64,000 nucleotides of DNA, from positions 2,769,501 through 2,833,500 of the forward strand of contig NZ_OY762905.1 of assembly GCF_963666525.1 (NCBI RefSeq). The letters run 5' to 3'. The translations under genes and the position numbers were made by a program. The notes below the pieces were generated by a model. It made no database searches. It was not told the origin of the DNA and was given only the letters and a program-made list of their open reading frames with translations. Source of the DNA: an uncultured Cohaesibacter sp. GTDB taxonomy: Bacteria > Pseudomonadota > Alphaproteobacteria > Rhizobiales > Cohaesibacteraceae. Shown in pieces: positions 8,317-18,796 of the stretch; positions within the stretch are counted from its first letter, which is position 1, and every line of letters begins with the position of its first letter.

Positions 8317-10965
8317 TCACTTCCAGAGCAACTTGCCAGCGCCGCCCGAGATCAGGAAAGTCACGTCCTTGAGGGCCGAGATCGGGGATACCCCCGGCGG
8401 CACGGCGACATAGCGCGGTTGCCATTCGGGGTGGAACTTCTGTTTGAAGGCGCGCAATCCCTCGAAATTGTAGAAGGACCGACCGTGACGGTACATGATG
8501 GCGCCGAACCGGTTCCAGAGGCGGCTTCCCTTGCGCGCCTCGATGCCCGAGAGCGGGGCGAGGCTGAGGCTGAATTCCTCCGCTCCGGTGGCGCGGGAGT
8601 GTTCGATCAGCTCGATGAACAGGAATTCCATCAGACCGCTCGCCACGTCAGGTGGATAGCGCATCATGTCAATCGACACATGCGAGCCATCCCCCGGCCG
8701 GAGAATGTTGGCAAAGGCCAGAATCTGCCCGTCGCGCCGGACGGTGGCAATGGCAAAATGCTGAAGATAGGCTTCGCTGAACCGCCCGAGTGAAAAGCCC
8801 TTCTCGCCGCCAACCTTGTCTTCCAGCCAGGCATCGGAAACCGACCGCAGTGTTTCGATGAAGGTCGCGCTGTGTGGCGGCTGATTGATGACCAGTTCCA
8901 CTCCGTCCTTCAGTGCCCTGTTATGGGCGGCCCGCATCGACTTGAAATGCCCCCCTGCAAGCGAAAAGTCCTGAAGCCGGATCACAGCTTCCTCGCCGAT
9001 CTTGTGCAGGGAATAGCCCATCTCGATCCAGAGTGGCAGGTAGGTCTCGCTGACCTCGAACATCACCGGATGGGCGGCATTGTCATAGGCCTCTTCCCAG
9101 AAGGACCAGACCAGTGGTTCGATGGCCTCTCGCAGCCCGACAGGGTCTGAATAGGCGACCCACTTGTTGCCCTGCACCGCATACATCAGGAATGCATCTT
9201 CGCTGTCGTTGAAGAACAGTTCCTTGTCGCCGGTCAGCGCCAGACAGCTCTTTGGGTCATTCTGCCGGGCAATGATTGCCTCTGCCTTCATGAGGCTGGC
9301 ACGATCCGGCATCTTGGTGTGCGAGACAGCAGGCTGAATGGCCAGCCAGACTGTGGCAAAGAACAGGAAGGTCGATCCCGCCAGACCGGCGCGCAAGGCC
9401 CGTGAAGTATTGGCGCCTTCAGAGAATTCGATCCACAGGCTGGTGCTGTAGGGCGTGGTTTCATGCATGAAGAAGAAGACAGCCGCAGCGCTGACCGCGA
9501 TGGCCCCCGCAAGCGCGAACCAGCCGGGGCTGAGGACACTGCGCGTGAGTTTGGCGGAGCGGTGGAAGCTGCCTCGAAATGGCCAGAGCACGGCGGCAGT
9601 GCCGAGCAGCAGGGCCACGGTTTCGAGATCGAACTTGTTGAGTAGCGATACGCCCGAGGCGACTGCCAGAGTGACAAGGGTCAGCCAGAAGGCACCGGAG
9701 ATCCGTCGGACGAGCCCCTGACTGAGGATCAGTAACAGCACGCCGAGCACCGCTGATAGCAGCACGCCGCCTTCCAGCAGGATCGCGGCCAGCAGATCAT
9801 CAGGATCGATGTCCTCGGGCCTGACCGAGGGCATCAGCGCGATCAGCACGAGATAGGCTCCGATGCCGAACGCCGTAAGGCCGATAAGGGTCGGAGCGGC
9901 GCCACTGGCGGCCTTAAGAACAGGACGCAACGGGTCTGGAACATCACCGAACAGGCGCGTGATGAAGCCACCGGCAAGGCGGGCTTCGTTGACGGCCACG
10001 AAGACAAGCGCCAACCCGAAGGGAATAAGATAATAGATCAGCCGATAGAGCAGCAGTGCCGCTGCTACCTGATCAAGCGGAACACCCCTTGGCAGAGCGG
10101 CGATGATCACCGTTTCAAAGACACCGACCCCGCCTGGCACATGGCTGAGCACGCCAGTCATCGAGGCGGCGGCAAAAACCGGCAGGAAGGTCAGGAAATC
10201 TGGCCTGAGGCCCGGCAGCAGCACATAAAGCGTCAGGGCTGCCATCGACGTGTCGATCAGCGTGAAGGCCAACTGCGAAAACAGAATGCCCGGTGTCGGC
10301 GCCGACAATTCGAAGCGACCGAGCCGCAGGCTCTTGCCGCTGAGCGACAGCATGACAAGGAAAGCCGTAACCGCAACGGCGGCAATGCCCGCCCAGAGCC
10401 TGAGGCTGTCCGGCGCAAGCGGCACAATGTTGGCCAGCGCATGGGGATGAATGGCGAGGGACGCCAGACCGATGACCGTGATGCCGAAACCGAAGGCCAG
10501 CGCGGCAAAGGTTGATACGCTGGCGATCTCGAACAGGCTGAGGCCAAAGGCCGAATAGACCCGATAGCGCACCGCGCCGCCGGAAAGGACACTGACGCCA
10601 ATCGTATTGCCGAAGCTGTAGCCAAGGAAGCCGCCCACGGCAATCGAGCGCAGCGGCACCTTCTTGTCGAGGGATTTGAGCGCTGCCCAGTCATAGCCGA
10701 TGAGGGCGGCGTAGCTGGCTGCGGTGGCCACCAGCGCAGCAAGCAGGGTGCCCCATGGAGTGGCATGCACTTGTGCGATCACATCGGCAGCCTTGACTGG
10801 CTTGAGCAAATGATAGAGCGCATATATGCCAAACGCGAAGAGCGCCAGAGTAAGCACGATGGGGGCGGCCTTTCGCCCCAATGCGAACAGATCGTGTTTC
10901 GTGCCTTCAGTGGGATTATTGACGGTCAAATTCGGCCTCTCGCTGAGAAAACGGGCAGTAAGCAT
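8317..10965 (-). CDS. mprF: Bifunctional lysylphosphatidylglycerol synthase/flippase MprF
   Basis: The 882-residue product has the full MprF layout. An N-terminal membrane region of about 14 helices (residues roughly 30-530) includes the flippase part with GNTIGVSVLSGGAVRYR near residue 120. A cytosolic C-terminal DUF2156/GNAT-like domain from about 560 to 880 contains FFNDSEDAFLMYAVQG and KWVAYSDPVG. The enzyme transfers an amino acid, usually lysine or alanine, from aminoacyl-tRNA to phosphatidylglycerol and flips the product, reducing negative surface charge and lowering sensitivity to cationic peptides. The transferred amino acid cannot be decided here. The ATG at 10965 lacks a clear ribosome binding site, so the exact start is uncertain. 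Confidence 0.93.
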   Translation of the reverse strand: MLTARFLSERPNLTVNNPTEGTKHDLFALGRKAAPIVLTLALFAFGIYALYHLLKPVKAADVIAQVHATPWGTLLAALVATAASYAALIGYDWAALKSLDKKVPLRSIAVGGFLGYSFGNTIGVSVLSGGAVRYRVYSAFGLSLFEIASVSTFAALAFGFGITVIGLASLAIHPHALANIVPLAPDSLRLWAGIAAVAVTAFLVMLSLSGKSLRLGRFELSAPTPGILFSQLAFTLIDTSMAALTLYVLLPGLRPDFLTFLPVFAAASMTGVLSHVPGGVGVFETVIIAALPRGVPLDQVAAALLLYRLIYYLIPFGLALVFVAVNEARLAGGFITRLFGDVPDPLRPVLKAASGAAPTLIGLTAFGIGAYLVLIALMPSVRPEDIDPDDLLAAILLEGGVLLSAVLGVLLLILSQGLVRRISGAFWLTLVTLAVASGVSLLNKFDLETVALLLGTAAVLWPFRGSFHRSAKLTRSVLSPGWFALAGAIAVSAAAVFFFMHETTPYSTSLWIEFSEGANTSRALRAGLAGSTFLFFATVWLAIQPAVSHTKMPDRASLMKAEAIIARQNDPKSCLALTGDKELFFNDSEDAFLMYAVQGNKWVAYSDPVGLREAIEPLVWSFWEEAYDNAAHPVMFEVSETYLPLWIEMGYSLHKIGEEAVIRLQDFSLAGGHFKSMRAAHNRALKDGVELVINQPPHSATFIETLRSVSDAWLEDKVGGEKGFSLGRFSEAYLQHFAIATVRRDGQILAFANILRPGDGSHVSIDMMRYPPDVASGLMEFLFIELIEHSRATGAEEFSLSLAPLSGIEARKGSRLWNRFGAIMYRHGRSFYNFEGLRAFKQKFHPEWQPRYVAVPPGVSPISALKDVTFLISGGAGKLLWK

Positions 10966-11324
10966 GACAAACTGATGGGACGCTTCCCCGCATCTTTCCC
11001 ACTCTGGATGGGCTTTCCTGAAACTTAGATAAGAAGACGTTCATGGAAAATCTTTGAGAAGATCTTAAAGTTTAGTAAGGGATGCCAGCGTTTGCCGGTT
11101 TCCTTGCTTTCTAGGACACAAAAAGACTTTCGTGGGCGGTTGTTTCCACCTTTCCACTGCGATGTTTGGCTAGGTCCGTGGCGAAGCATCTCGACAGGGG
11201 AGGCTTTTCCACCGACATCAGCTTCCATTCTGAAGAACAGCCCGCAGCGGCTCTGTAACCGGAGAAGCTGGCGGGTGAGCGGGGCTGCCCGGTCCGCCCG
11301 CCACGCCAGATAACCGGCTTTGCC
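10966..11324. other. Intergenic region between mprF and the DUF302 gene
   Basis: No gene seen. An inverted repeat TGGCGGG (11269-11275) / CCCGCCA (11297-11303) lies just past the leftward DUF302 stop and could end its transcript, although no U-run follows. Confidence 0.4.
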
Positions 11325-11711
11325 TTACAGATCCGCGATGACCGCTGTCAGAAGCTGCTGCACTTCGGTGGCGATGGGAAGGAGAGCCGGGTTCTCGATG
11401 GCACTCATGGAAGCAATCGGGTCCACGGCGCTCACCTCGATACCCTCTGCCGTCTCCCGCAGGATGACGTTGCAGGGCAGCATGACGCCGATCTTGGGCT
11501 CTGCGGTCATCGCCTTGTGTGCCATCTGCGGCTTGCAGGCGCCGAGGATCTTGTAGGGCGCCACATCTGCATCAAGTTTCTTTTTCAGGGTTTCCTTGAC
11601 ATTGATTTCGGTGAGAACGCCGAAGCCCTTGTCCGCCAGAGCGGCGCGAACCTTGGCTTCCGCATCTTCAAAACTGACACCAGCAAGTGTCTTGTCGATC
11701 GTATAGGTCAT
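11325..11711 (-). CDS. DUF302 domain protein
   Basis: The 128-residue protein is a single DUF302 domain. The hallmark is a Gly-Ala-Cys-Lys-Pro followed by EPKIGVMLPCNVILRE, with two conserved cysteines. DUF302 proteins are small alpha/beta proteins of unknown function, sometimes linked to redox or metal stress. There is no signal peptide. The ATG at 11711 is preceded by AAGGAGA, a strong site. It stands alone, with no partner gene on the same strand. Confidence 0.85.
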   Translation of the reverse strand: MTYTIDKTLAGVSFEDAEAKVRAALADKGFGVLTEINVKETLKKKLDADVAPYKILGACKPQMAHKAMTAEPKIGVMLPCNVILRETAEGIEVSAVDPIASMSAIENPALLPIATEVQQLLTAVIADL

Positions 11712-12198
11712 GACCTTCTCCTTTTCGTTACCAGTCCCCGCGCAAAGCGTGTTGGGCCTTCATCCAGACACGCAATTTGGTCAGGACTTTGGCCAGCAAC
11801 ATAATTCGCATCGAGCGGAGGTTGACCGGCGGGATTCCAGAACTCGTTCAAGGCGCAACAATAGTCACTCGTCAGGAAAAGCGCCACACAACGAAGGGCG
11901 ATAGGGAAAAGCGAACAGATCCGGATCTGCACCAAACAACCGATATCCGATAGGTTGACAAAATTTGAGTGACGAAAGTCGAATGCGGTTATAATTATAG
12001 ACAATCAAAAACAATATAAGGGTAAGAAAGTATAGATTTTACCGCAAACTGTAGTTTATTGGTCTAAACCGAAATAAAATCCAGAGTTGCAGTGTATCGA
12101 TAAGTTTTTGTTAACCATGGTTGTAGAGAGTTTGTTAGTGGATTATTCGAAATTAGGCCTTCGACCCACTTACCCTCCCTTTTCAGGATGTATTCATC
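11712..12198. other. Intergenic region upstream of the first chemoreceptor
   Basis: About 490 bases, increasingly AT-rich toward the right, with no supported gene. It must contain the divergent promoters of the DUF302 and chemoreceptor genes. I could not identify convincing boxes or operators. Confidence 0.4.
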
Positions 12199-14277
12199 AT
12201 GGGCGACTATCAGCTAGCAGTATCAGACAATCTTGGCGCACAGGCAGGCTCGCCAAGCGGGGCCGGGCTCTTGTCCCGATTCAAGATCGGACAGCGGATT
12301 TATGGCGGATTCCTTGCCCAGATCCTGCTGATGGTCATCCTGTCGGCCATGTGTGTTCTGGCCTTCCGCGACCAGGCCGAGAAATTTTCTCTCTATAGCG
12401 ACATGGCCTCCGATGCCAGTCTGGTCGAAAGCCTGAGTTCGGAAGTGGTCAGGACGAGACTCGCACAGAAGAGCTACTTCGAGACGTCGGCCGATGCCGA
12501 GAAGGCCGCATTCGCCGGCCAGTATCAGACTGTTTCGGATCTGATGAAGGAAGCAAAGGTCGCCATCCAGAATCCCGAACGGGTTTCCCATCTCAAGACC
12601 ATCGATGAGGCTCTCTCGGTCTACAAGTCCGGCGTCGACGAGGTGTCCAGCCTGATTGATCGCCGCAATGTGCTGGTTTATGACCAGTTGGGGCCGATCG
12701 GCCTCAAGATGCAGGAGAACCTGACGCTCATTCGCTCTGGCGCCTTCACTGCGGGTGACTTTGAATCCGCCAGTTTTGCCGGCACGGCGCAGGAACACCT
12801 GCTGCTTGCCCGCCTCTATGTGATGAAGTTCCTTGATGACAGCGGTCGCGAGTCGATGCAGCGAGCCAATGACGAGTTGCTCGCATTCGACAAGGCGCTC
12901 GCCGAGCTGAAGGCGTCGCTGTCCAATCCCGACCGCAGAAAGCTGCTTGCGGATACGGAAGGTCTGACCAAGGACTATGAAAAGTCGGCCGTCGAGCTTG
13001 AAAAGGTGATCACCAATCGGAACGCTATTCTGAAAGGCAAACTGAACAAGAGCACGGACACTATCTTTTCCTCGACTGAGGCAACAGCGGCCTCGGCTGA
13101 AAAAGACGATCTGGCCATGCGTGAAGCTTTCAACGCCAACCTTGCCAAGGCTGAAACCAACTTGCTGATCGTTTCGTCCATCGCCCTTCTGGTCGGTGCC
13201 CTGTTTGCCTATGTGATCACGCGAGGAATTACCCGGCCGGTGAATGATCTGACAGCCTCCATGGGGCGTCTGGCACGGGACGATGTGCAATCCGAGATTC
13301 CCGGTCAGGGGCGCAAGGATGAACTGGGCATGATGGCCGCAGCGGTCGAATTCTTCCGTCAGAAAATCATCAAGGGCAAGGAGCTGGAAGCCGAACAGGT
13401 GGAAATGAAGCGCCGCTCGGAAGAGGAAAAGCGCAAGATCATGATGCAGATGGCCGACGAGTTTGAACGGCAGGTCGGCTCCATCGTACAGGCAGTTTCA
13501 TCCAATTCGGTCGAACTGAATGCCAGCGCCCAGTCGATGACCGATGTCAGCCGCTTGACTTTGGAACAGGCAACGCAGGCTGCCTCCTCCTCGCAGCAAA
13601 CCACCAGCAGCGTGCAGACGATTGCCACCGCGACCGAGGAAATGACGAGCACCATTGCCGAGATTTCTCATCAGGTCGCCATTGCCTCGCAGTCTGCAAC
13701 CGAAGCCGTCACCAAGGTCCGGACGACCAACGAACAGATGGCAACGTTGCTCGACAGTGCATCCCGGATCGGCAACGTGGTGGAAATGATCTCGACGATT
13801 GCCGAGCAGACCAATCTGCTGGCGCTCAACGCCACCATCGAGTCGGCGCGGGCCGGAGAAGCGGGCAAGGGATTTGCCGTCGTCGCAGGCGAAGTGAAGG
13901 CATTGGCCGGGCAAACGGCCAGGGCAACCGAGGAAATCGTCAAGCAGATCTCCGAGGTGCAGGCCGCGACCAAGCAGTCATCGGACTCGATGAATGACGT
14001 CAGTCAGGTCATCCAGCATCTCAATGAAATCTCGGCGGCGATTGCGGCAGCCATGGAAGAACAGAATGTGGCCATCAATGAGGTCGCATCCAATATCCAT
14101 CAGGCCGCCCAAGGGTCCGAGCTTGTGAACCAGAATATCTTCGAGGTGAACAAGGCCTCACAGGAAGCGGGCAGTGCGTCCAGTCAGGTTCTGGCCTCCT
14201 CGCAAGAGCTTTCCGAACAGGCCGAAATGCTCCGCTCCGAGGTCGACAAATTCATCGATCAGGTGCGCGCAGGCTAG
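12199..14277 (+). CDS. Methyl-accepting chemotaxis protein with large periplasmic sensor
   Basis: A 692-residue chemoreceptor. One membrane helix lies at about 36-56 and a second at about 320-342, enclosing a mainly helical periplasmic region of about 260 residues resembling the helical bimodular or PilJ-like type. A HAMP domain follows (about 343-400), then the long cytoplasmic coiled coil. The signalling tip has [20 protein letters not shown] near residues 535-555, the universally conserved CheA/CheW contact. It has no C-terminal CheR-binding pentapeptide. The ligand is unknown. No other chemotaxis genes are adjacent. Confidence 0.92.
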   Translation: MGDYQLAVSDNLGAQAGSPSGAGLLSRFKIGQRIYGGFLAQILLMVILSAMCVLAFRDQAEKFSLYSDMASDASLVESLSSEVVRTRLAQKSYFETSADAEKAAFAGQYQTVSDLMKEAKVAIQNPERVSHLKTIDEALSVYKSGVDEVSSLIDRRNVLVYDQLGPIGLKMQENLTLIRSGAFTAGDFESASFAGTAQEHLLLARLYVMKFLDDSGRESMQRANDELLAFDKALAELKASLSNPDRRKLLADTEGLTKDYEKSAVELEKVITNRNAILKGKLNKSTDTIFSSTEATAASAEKDDLAMREAFNANLAKAETNLLIVSSIALLVGALFAYVITRGITRPVNDLTASMGRLARDDVQSEIPGQGRKDELGMMAAAVEFFRQKIIKGKELEAEQVEMKRRSEEEKRKIMMQMADEFERQVGSIVQAVSSNSVELNASAQSMTDVSRLTLEQATQAASSSQQTTSSVQTIATATEEMTSTIAEISHQVAIASQSATEAVTKVRTTNEQMATLLDSASRIGNVVEMISTIAEQTNLLALNATIESARAGEAGKGFAVVAGEVKALAGQTARATEEIVKQISEVQAATKQSSDSMNDVSQVIQHLNEISAAIAAAMEEQNVAINEVASNIHQAAQGSELVNQNIFEVNKASQEAGSASSQVLASSQELSEQAEMLRSEVDKFIDQVRAG

Positions 14278-14285
14278 TGCTGCAA

Positions 14286-14311
14286 CCGGGGCGGAACCTT
14301 GTGCGCCCCGG
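14286..14311. terminator. Hairpin between convergent chemoreceptor and ABC operon
   Basis: An 8-bp perfect stem (CCGGGGCG at 14286-14293, CGCCCCGG at 14304-14311) lies in the 69-base gap between convergent genes. No U-run follows on either side, so the terminator call is moderate. Confidence 0.5.
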
Positions 14312-14346
14312 CCACTCCTCGCGCTTCGTGACGTGAGACCATCGCG

Positions 14347-15405
14347 TCAGCGGATACGGGAGCCACTGTCTGCGTCGAAGAAGCGCAAGTCAGCCGGATC
14401 AAAGGCCAGCCCGACCTGGTCGTGCTCCTGCAATCGGCTGCTCCCGCCTTCTTCAACGATCACACGCTCACCTTGCTGTCCCGTCAGATAGACATAGGAT
14501 ACCCCGCCGAGGCGTTCGATGAGGTCGATCCTGAAATAGGTGCCATTCCCGTCAATTGACAGATGTTCCGGCCTGATGCCGACTTCCAGTCTCGTGCCGT
14601 CCGCTGGCTTGCCCGAGGGAAAATCGAGGCGCTGGTCGAGGGCAGGGGACTGAATGGCCCCTTCTCTCACGTCTGCGGCGAGGAAATTCATCGATGGAGA
14701 GCCGATGAATCCTGCCACGAACCGGTTGTCCGGATCGTCATAAAGATCCAGCGGCTTGCCGATCTGCTCGATCCGGCCGTCACGCAGCACGACGATCTTG
14801 TCAGCCAGCGTCATTGCCTCGACCTGATCGTGGGTCACATAGATCATGGTGGCGCCCAGTTCCTTGTGCAACCGGGCAATCTCGACGCGCATTTCCACCC
14901 GCAACTCCGCATCAAGGTTTGACAGCGGCTCATCGAACAGGAAGACCTCCGGTCCCCGCACGATGGTGCGTCCGATTGCCACCCGCTGGCGCTGCCCGCC
15001 GGACAGCGCCTTTGGCTTGCGCTTGAGATAGTCGTCGAGCTTGAGAATGCGGCTGGCTTCGGACACCTTGCGGCGGATCTCGTCCTTGGGCACGCCATTC
15101 ATCCTGAGGCCAAAGCTCATGTTCTCCTCGACCGTCATGTGCGGGTAGAGCGCGTAGGTCTGGAACACCATGGCCACTCCGCGCAGCGCCGGGTCGAGCT
15201 TTGTAACATCGCGCTCGCCGATGCGGATCGTGCCGTCGGTGATGGTTTCAAGACCGGCAACCAGACGCATCAGGGTGGATTTGCCGCAGCCTGACGGGCC
15301 GACAAAGACGCAGAATTCGCCGTCCTCAACCGTCAGATCGACGCCGTGAATGACCTTGATGTCCCCGAATGTCTTGACCACATTCTTCAACTCTACACCA
15401 GACAT
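14347..15405 (-). CDS. CUT1 sugar ABC transporter ATP-binding protein (MalK/UgpC type)
   Basis: The 352-residue ATPase has Walker A GPSGCGKST near residue 37, signature ALSGGQRQRVAIGR near 133, Walker B VFLFDEPLSNLDAELR near 155, a switch His in the YVTHDQ motif, and a C-terminal TOBE/MalK-like regulatory region from about 240. It is the last gene of the operon and energises the two permeases encoded upstream. The ATG at 15405 has AGGAG upstream; the frame remains open to 15438 but would then overlap the end of the glycosidase gene. ATPases of this class can be shared between several importers. Confidence 0.92.
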   Translation of the reverse strand: MSGVELKNVVKTFGDIKVIHGVDLTVEDGEFCVFVGPSGCGKSTLMRLVAGLETITDGTIRIGERDVTKLDPALRGVAMVFQTYALYPHMTVEENMSFGLRMNGVPKDEIRRKVSEASRILKLDDYLKRKPKALSGGQRQRVAIGRTIVRGPEVFLFDEPLSNLDAELRVEMRVEIARLHKELGATMIYVTHDQVEAMTLADKIVVLRDGRIEQIGKPLDLYDDPDNRFVAGFIGSPSMNFLAADVREGAIQSPALDQRLDFPSGKPADGTRLEVGIRPEHLSIDGNGTYFRIDLIERLGGVSYVYLTGQQGERVIVEEGGSSRLQEHDQVGLAFDPADLRFFDADSGSRIR

Positions 15406-15418
15406 GCTGTTGCTCCTG

Positions 15419-16528
15419 TTACGCCGCGGTCTTGCCACAGAGACGGCTGATCAGCGCCGTCTCGCTCTCGTCATACGGGGTACCATCGGCGTAGAGCACG
15501 TCATGAAACCATTCGGCAGTGGCGTCCGCAGTGTCATCAGCGCCATGGTGGCTGGTCAGGCTGTTCGGCCAGGGCAGATTGGTCTGAGTACGTCCCTTGA
15601 TCATGCCCCAGTTATAGCAGCCGATTTTCGTGTCATGGAAGTAGGGCAGGAGCGCATCGAAGCGGCTTCCCACCGATCGTGCCATCCATTCGGTGCAGAG
15701 CAGCGGGCGGCCATGGGGAGCAAGGTCGGCCACATAGCGCTCAAGATGCTCGAGATCGCAATAGGCATGGAAGGTGACGACATCGGACAGCGCCAGCGCC
15801 AGCTGGTCGGTCGAATTGTCGTAAGGAGGAACCCGTTCGTCCGCCGCCGGTGTCCGCCACGCGCCAACGGTCAGCGGCTGGGATGGTGCAACCGACCGCG
15901 CCCAGTCGAAGGAGGCCGCCATCAGAGCTTCGCTCTGGGGCCCCAGTGCCGGGTCATATTCGCTGAATGAGCCATCGGGGGAAAAGATCATGCGGTTTCC
16001 GGGTTCGTTGTAGAGATCCCACATCAGGATGCGGTCGTCATCGGCAAACTGGCTGATGATGTCCTTGACATAGGCCTCGAAGTCGGGCCAGAGGCTCCGG
16101 TCCATCACCGCCGCCCTACCGGGACTGGCCACGGCACGGCTGTTGTGGATGCCGGGAACCGGCTCGGGCTGCGGACCATACACAGGTTCGGCACCGCCAA
16201 AGCCGCAATCATCGAACAGCACCGGCATCGTCGAGAGGCCGCATTCGTCCGCAAGCCGGAGGAAGGTCTCAAGGCGTGCAATCTGCCCATCTCTGTCATG
16301 TTTCCAGACCAGATAGTGCAGGTTGGTGCGGACCGAATTGAAGCCGATATCGGCGGCCCATTTCAGCTCTCGCGCAATCTCCTCCTCATCAAAGTGATCT
16401 GCCATCCACATTTCGAGGAAATTGACGGCGCTGGAGGGCAGATAGTTGAAACCGCATGGCCAGCCCTGACCTTGCCACCATGCCTGTGCCCTGTCTCTGG
16501 TCCAGGGAGAAAAAAGATTGCTGTTCAT
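15419..16528 (-). CDS. Cytosolic clan GH-A glycoside hydrolase (GH5-like)
   Basis: The 369-residue protein shows the TIM-barrel pattern of clan GH-A. The acid/base is Glu175 in LYNEPGN and the likely nucleophile is Glu280 in LLCTEWMAR, with the Arg and His/Tyr motifs expected on earlier strands (NSVRTNLHYL, TFHAYC). It lacks a signal peptide, so it should act on oligosaccharides brought in by the ABC system. It sits inside that operon, 13 bases before the ATPase gene. Related proteins are usually labelled cellulase-family or 1,4-beta-xylanase, but the true bond and sugar are unknown. The start ATG at 16528 has a weak ribosome binding site. Confidence 0.75.
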   Translation of the reverse strand: MNSNLFSPWTRDRAQAWWQGQGWPCGFNYLPSSAVNFLEMWMADHFDEEEIARELKWAADIGFNSVRTNLHYLVWKHDRDGQIARLETFLRLADECGLSTMPVLFDDCGFGGAEPVYGPQPEPVPGIHNSRAVASPGRAAVMDRSLWPDFEAYVKDIISQFADDDRILMWDLYNEPGNRMIFSPDGSFSEYDPALGPQSEALMAASFDWARSVAPSQPLTVGAWRTPAADERVPPYDNSTDQLALALSDVVTFHAYCDLEHLERYVADLAPHGRPLLCTEWMARSVGSRFDALLPYFHDTKIGCYNWGMIKGRTQTNLPWPNSLTSHHGADDTADATAEWFHDVLYADGTPYDESETALISRLCGKTAA

Positions 16529-16594
16529 GATCGTGTCCGCATGTCTTGAGGGAACCTGCCCGAAATGGCCGGGCAGGTCGCTGTTGTGTCGGGC

Positions 16595-17875
16595 CTAGCG
16601 GTCCAGCAGGTCCTGAATGTCCAGCTCTGCGTCGGAGAGGGCCGCGTCAACATCCTTGTTGGTCAGCCAGATGGCCTGGAATTCCCGGTTGAGCGTGTCC
16701 TGAATGGCACCATAATGCTTGGACGGAGGCATCGTTCTGGCAAGACCGGCGGTATCGGCATATTCGGTGCGATGCGGCAGGGCCTTGTAGGCGTCGCTGG
16801 CAAGAACCGACTTGCGAACGGCCATGTGACCGGTGCGAGCCCAGTCGCCGTCATGGTCGTTGATGAAGGCCAGAACCTTGAGGGCTGCGGCATATTTGGC
16901 AGGATCATTCTGTTTCAGCATGGCAGGGATAGCCCACATGTGGCTGCCAGCCCATGCGGCCTTGTCCTTGAACAGGATCGGGAAGGTGGCGGCATAGTAG
17001 TTCTTGAGAGCAACCGCCGGATCGGCTGCCTGCGCGTCATAATAGTCGACAACCCATGTGCCGTTGATCAGAACCGCGCCCTCGCCATTGAGGAAGGCCT
17101 GCTGGCTGTCGGTGTAATTGTATTTCGGGTCGGCATAACCTGCGGCGAACAGATCGGTCAGCACCTTGATGGCGGCCTTGGCTTCCGGTGTGTTGACCGT
17201 GGCCTTGTCGCCATCGTAGAGGTCGGCACCCTGCTGCCAGATCAGGCTCATGATGACGCGGACGCCGGTTTCATACTGCGAGAAGTCGCCGATCAGATAT
17301 TCCTTGCCGGTCTTTTCCTTGACCTGTTTGGCCTGTGCCATCAACTCGTCAACCGAGGTTGGCAGCACCGGCTTGCCGTCCTTGACCAGCCCGGCCTGCT
17401 GCATGATGTCCATGTTGACATGCCAGAGGTTGGCGTGGAAATCCATCGGTACGCCATAGATCTTGCCATTGTAGGAAACGCCGGCCTTGGCGGCGGCTTC
17501 CCAGTCGGAAATGTCGATTCCGGCGCCAGCCAGATCGTCGGTCAGGTCTGCAAGCGCGCCGGTTCCTGCAAATTCGGCCACCCGATAGCGGTGCATGACG
17601 TGAACATTCGGTGGCGTCTTGCCGGCGTAGGCAGCCTTGAGCTGGTCGTAATAGTTACCCCAGTCGGTGGGCAGGGTGTTGACGGTTACGCCATCAATCT
17701 GCTCGCTGGCCGCGTTGATGATCGACTGGATGATGCAGGGCTCTCCGACCGATGTCTTGGTGTCGGAGCCGGCATTCTCGCAGGCACCAAAGAAGCGGCC
17801 AAGGGAAATGTCCTCGGCCATGACTGGCGAGGCGAACCCGGCTGCCAGCATGGTGGCTAGAATGATCTGTTTCAT
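16595..17875 (-). CDS. CUT1 ABC transporter sugar-binding protein
   Basis: The 426-residue family 1 extracellular solute-binding protein starts with a typical signal peptide (MKQIILATMLAAGFASPVMA, cleavage after Ala20). The pattern YGVPMDFHANLWHVN in the middle is the usual sugar-site region of CUT1 binding proteins, which take oligosaccharides or glycosides. A strong GGGAGG precedes the ATG. It lies after the two permease genes in transcription order, and the adjacent intracellular glycosidase suggests that the ligand is a short oligosaccharide. Confidence 0.9.
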   Translation of the reverse strand: MKQIILATMLAAGFASPVMAEDISLGRFFGACENAGSDTKTSVGEPCIIQSIINAASEQIDGVTVNTLPTDWGNYYDQLKAAYAGKTPPNVHVMHRYRVAEFAGTGALADLTDDLAGAGIDISDWEAAAKAGVSYNGKIYGVPMDFHANLWHVNMDIMQQAGLVKDGKPVLPTSVDELMAQAKQVKEKTGKEYLIGDFSQYETGVRVIMSLIWQQGADLYDGDKATVNTPEAKAAIKVLTDLFAAGYADPKYNYTDSQQAFLNGEGAVLINGTWVVDYYDAQAADPAVALKNYYAATFPILFKDKAAWAGSHMWAIPAMLKQNDPAKYAAALKVLAFINDHDGDWARTGHMAVRKSVLASDAYKALPHRTEYADTAGLARTMPPSKHYGAIQDTLNREFQAIWLTNKDVDAALSDAELDIQDLLDR

Positions 17876-17956
17876 GATAAACCTCCCGTTCTATCAAGTA
17901 AGTGAAACAAGTTTTGAAACCGCATGGCCGGAGACGACTGCCTGACGTGGCGCCTC

Positions 17957-18796
17957 CTACCCCTTGGTGCCTCCCGCCGTCATCGCCTGAACCACATAGC
18001 GCTGGAACAGCAGGAACAGCACCACCACGGGCAACGTGGCGATGACGCCGGACGCCATGATCCGGCCGAGGCCTTCTGACTGGGCGAAATTGGTCTGGAT
18101 CGAGGCAAGCCCCAGGGTGATGGTGAACATTTCCCGTTTCTGGGCCGAGACGAGCGGCCACAGATAGTCGTTCCAGGCATAGAGAAACGTCAGAATGGCA
18201 AGGGTGGTCATGGCAGGGCGCGCGAGCGGCAGCATTACATGCCAGAAAATCTGCAACCAGCTGACCCCGTCCAGCCTTGCCGCCTCTTCGATGTCGCGCG
18301 GGATGGCCTTGAAGAACTGCATCATCAGGAACACTCCGATGGGCACGGCAACCCGCGGCAGGATGAGCGCATGATAGCTGTTGTGCCAGCCGAAATCGGC
18401 AAACATCGTATAGAGCGGAATGAACACCGCCTGTTCGGGCACCATCAGTCCGACAAGGCAAAAGACGATCACAGTATTCTTGCCCGGAAAGGACAGGCGG
18501 GCCAGTGCATAGCCTGCCGTTGTCGAGACAAACAGCACTGCCAGCGTCATGCCGACGGCAACAATGGTCGAATTGAGAAACCAGACCGGCGTCTGGCCAT
18601 AAGAAAACAACGCGGCATAATTGTCGAGCGTGAAGGGAAGCGGGATGAGGCCGAAGAAGGTCGAGGACGTGGTTCGCGCCAAGACGTCATTGGGCTGGAA
18701 CGACAGCGACAGCATCCACAGGGTGGGTACCAGCCAGAGAAAGGCGGGAAGGGAGATGAGCGTCACCAGCCAGTAGTAGGAGCGATTGGATTGCAT
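17957..18796 (-). CDS. CUT1 ABC transporter permease (MalG type)
   Basis: The 279-residue protein has six predicted membrane helices. The EAA loop, EEAARLDGVSWLQIFWHVML near residue 167, contacts the ATPase. It has the length and C-terminal helix of MalG-type permeases. Its ATG overlaps the stop of the MalF-type gene by one base (TGATG), indicating translational coupling. Confidence 0.92.
   Translation of the reverse strand: MQSNRSYYWLVTLISLPAFLWLVPTLWMLSLSFQPNDVLARTTSSTFFGLIPLPFTLDNYAALFSYGQTPVWFLNSTIVAVGMTLAVLFVSTTAGYALARLSFPGKNTVIVFCLVGLMVPEQAVFIPLYTMFADFGWHNSYHALILPRVAVPIGVFLMMQFFKAIPRDIEEAARLDGVSWLQIFWHVMLPLARPAMTTLAILTFLYAWNDYLWPLVSAQKREMFTITLGLASIQTNFAQSEGLGRIMASGVIATLPVVVLFLLFQRYVVQAMTAGGTKG

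Noticed and set aside
16565-17860. 431-codon plus-strand open frame opposite the CUT1 binding protein
   Set aside because: Despite its length and start codon it mirrors a well-supported binding-protein gene with signal peptide and operon context; GC-rich coding DNA readily leaves the complementary frame open.
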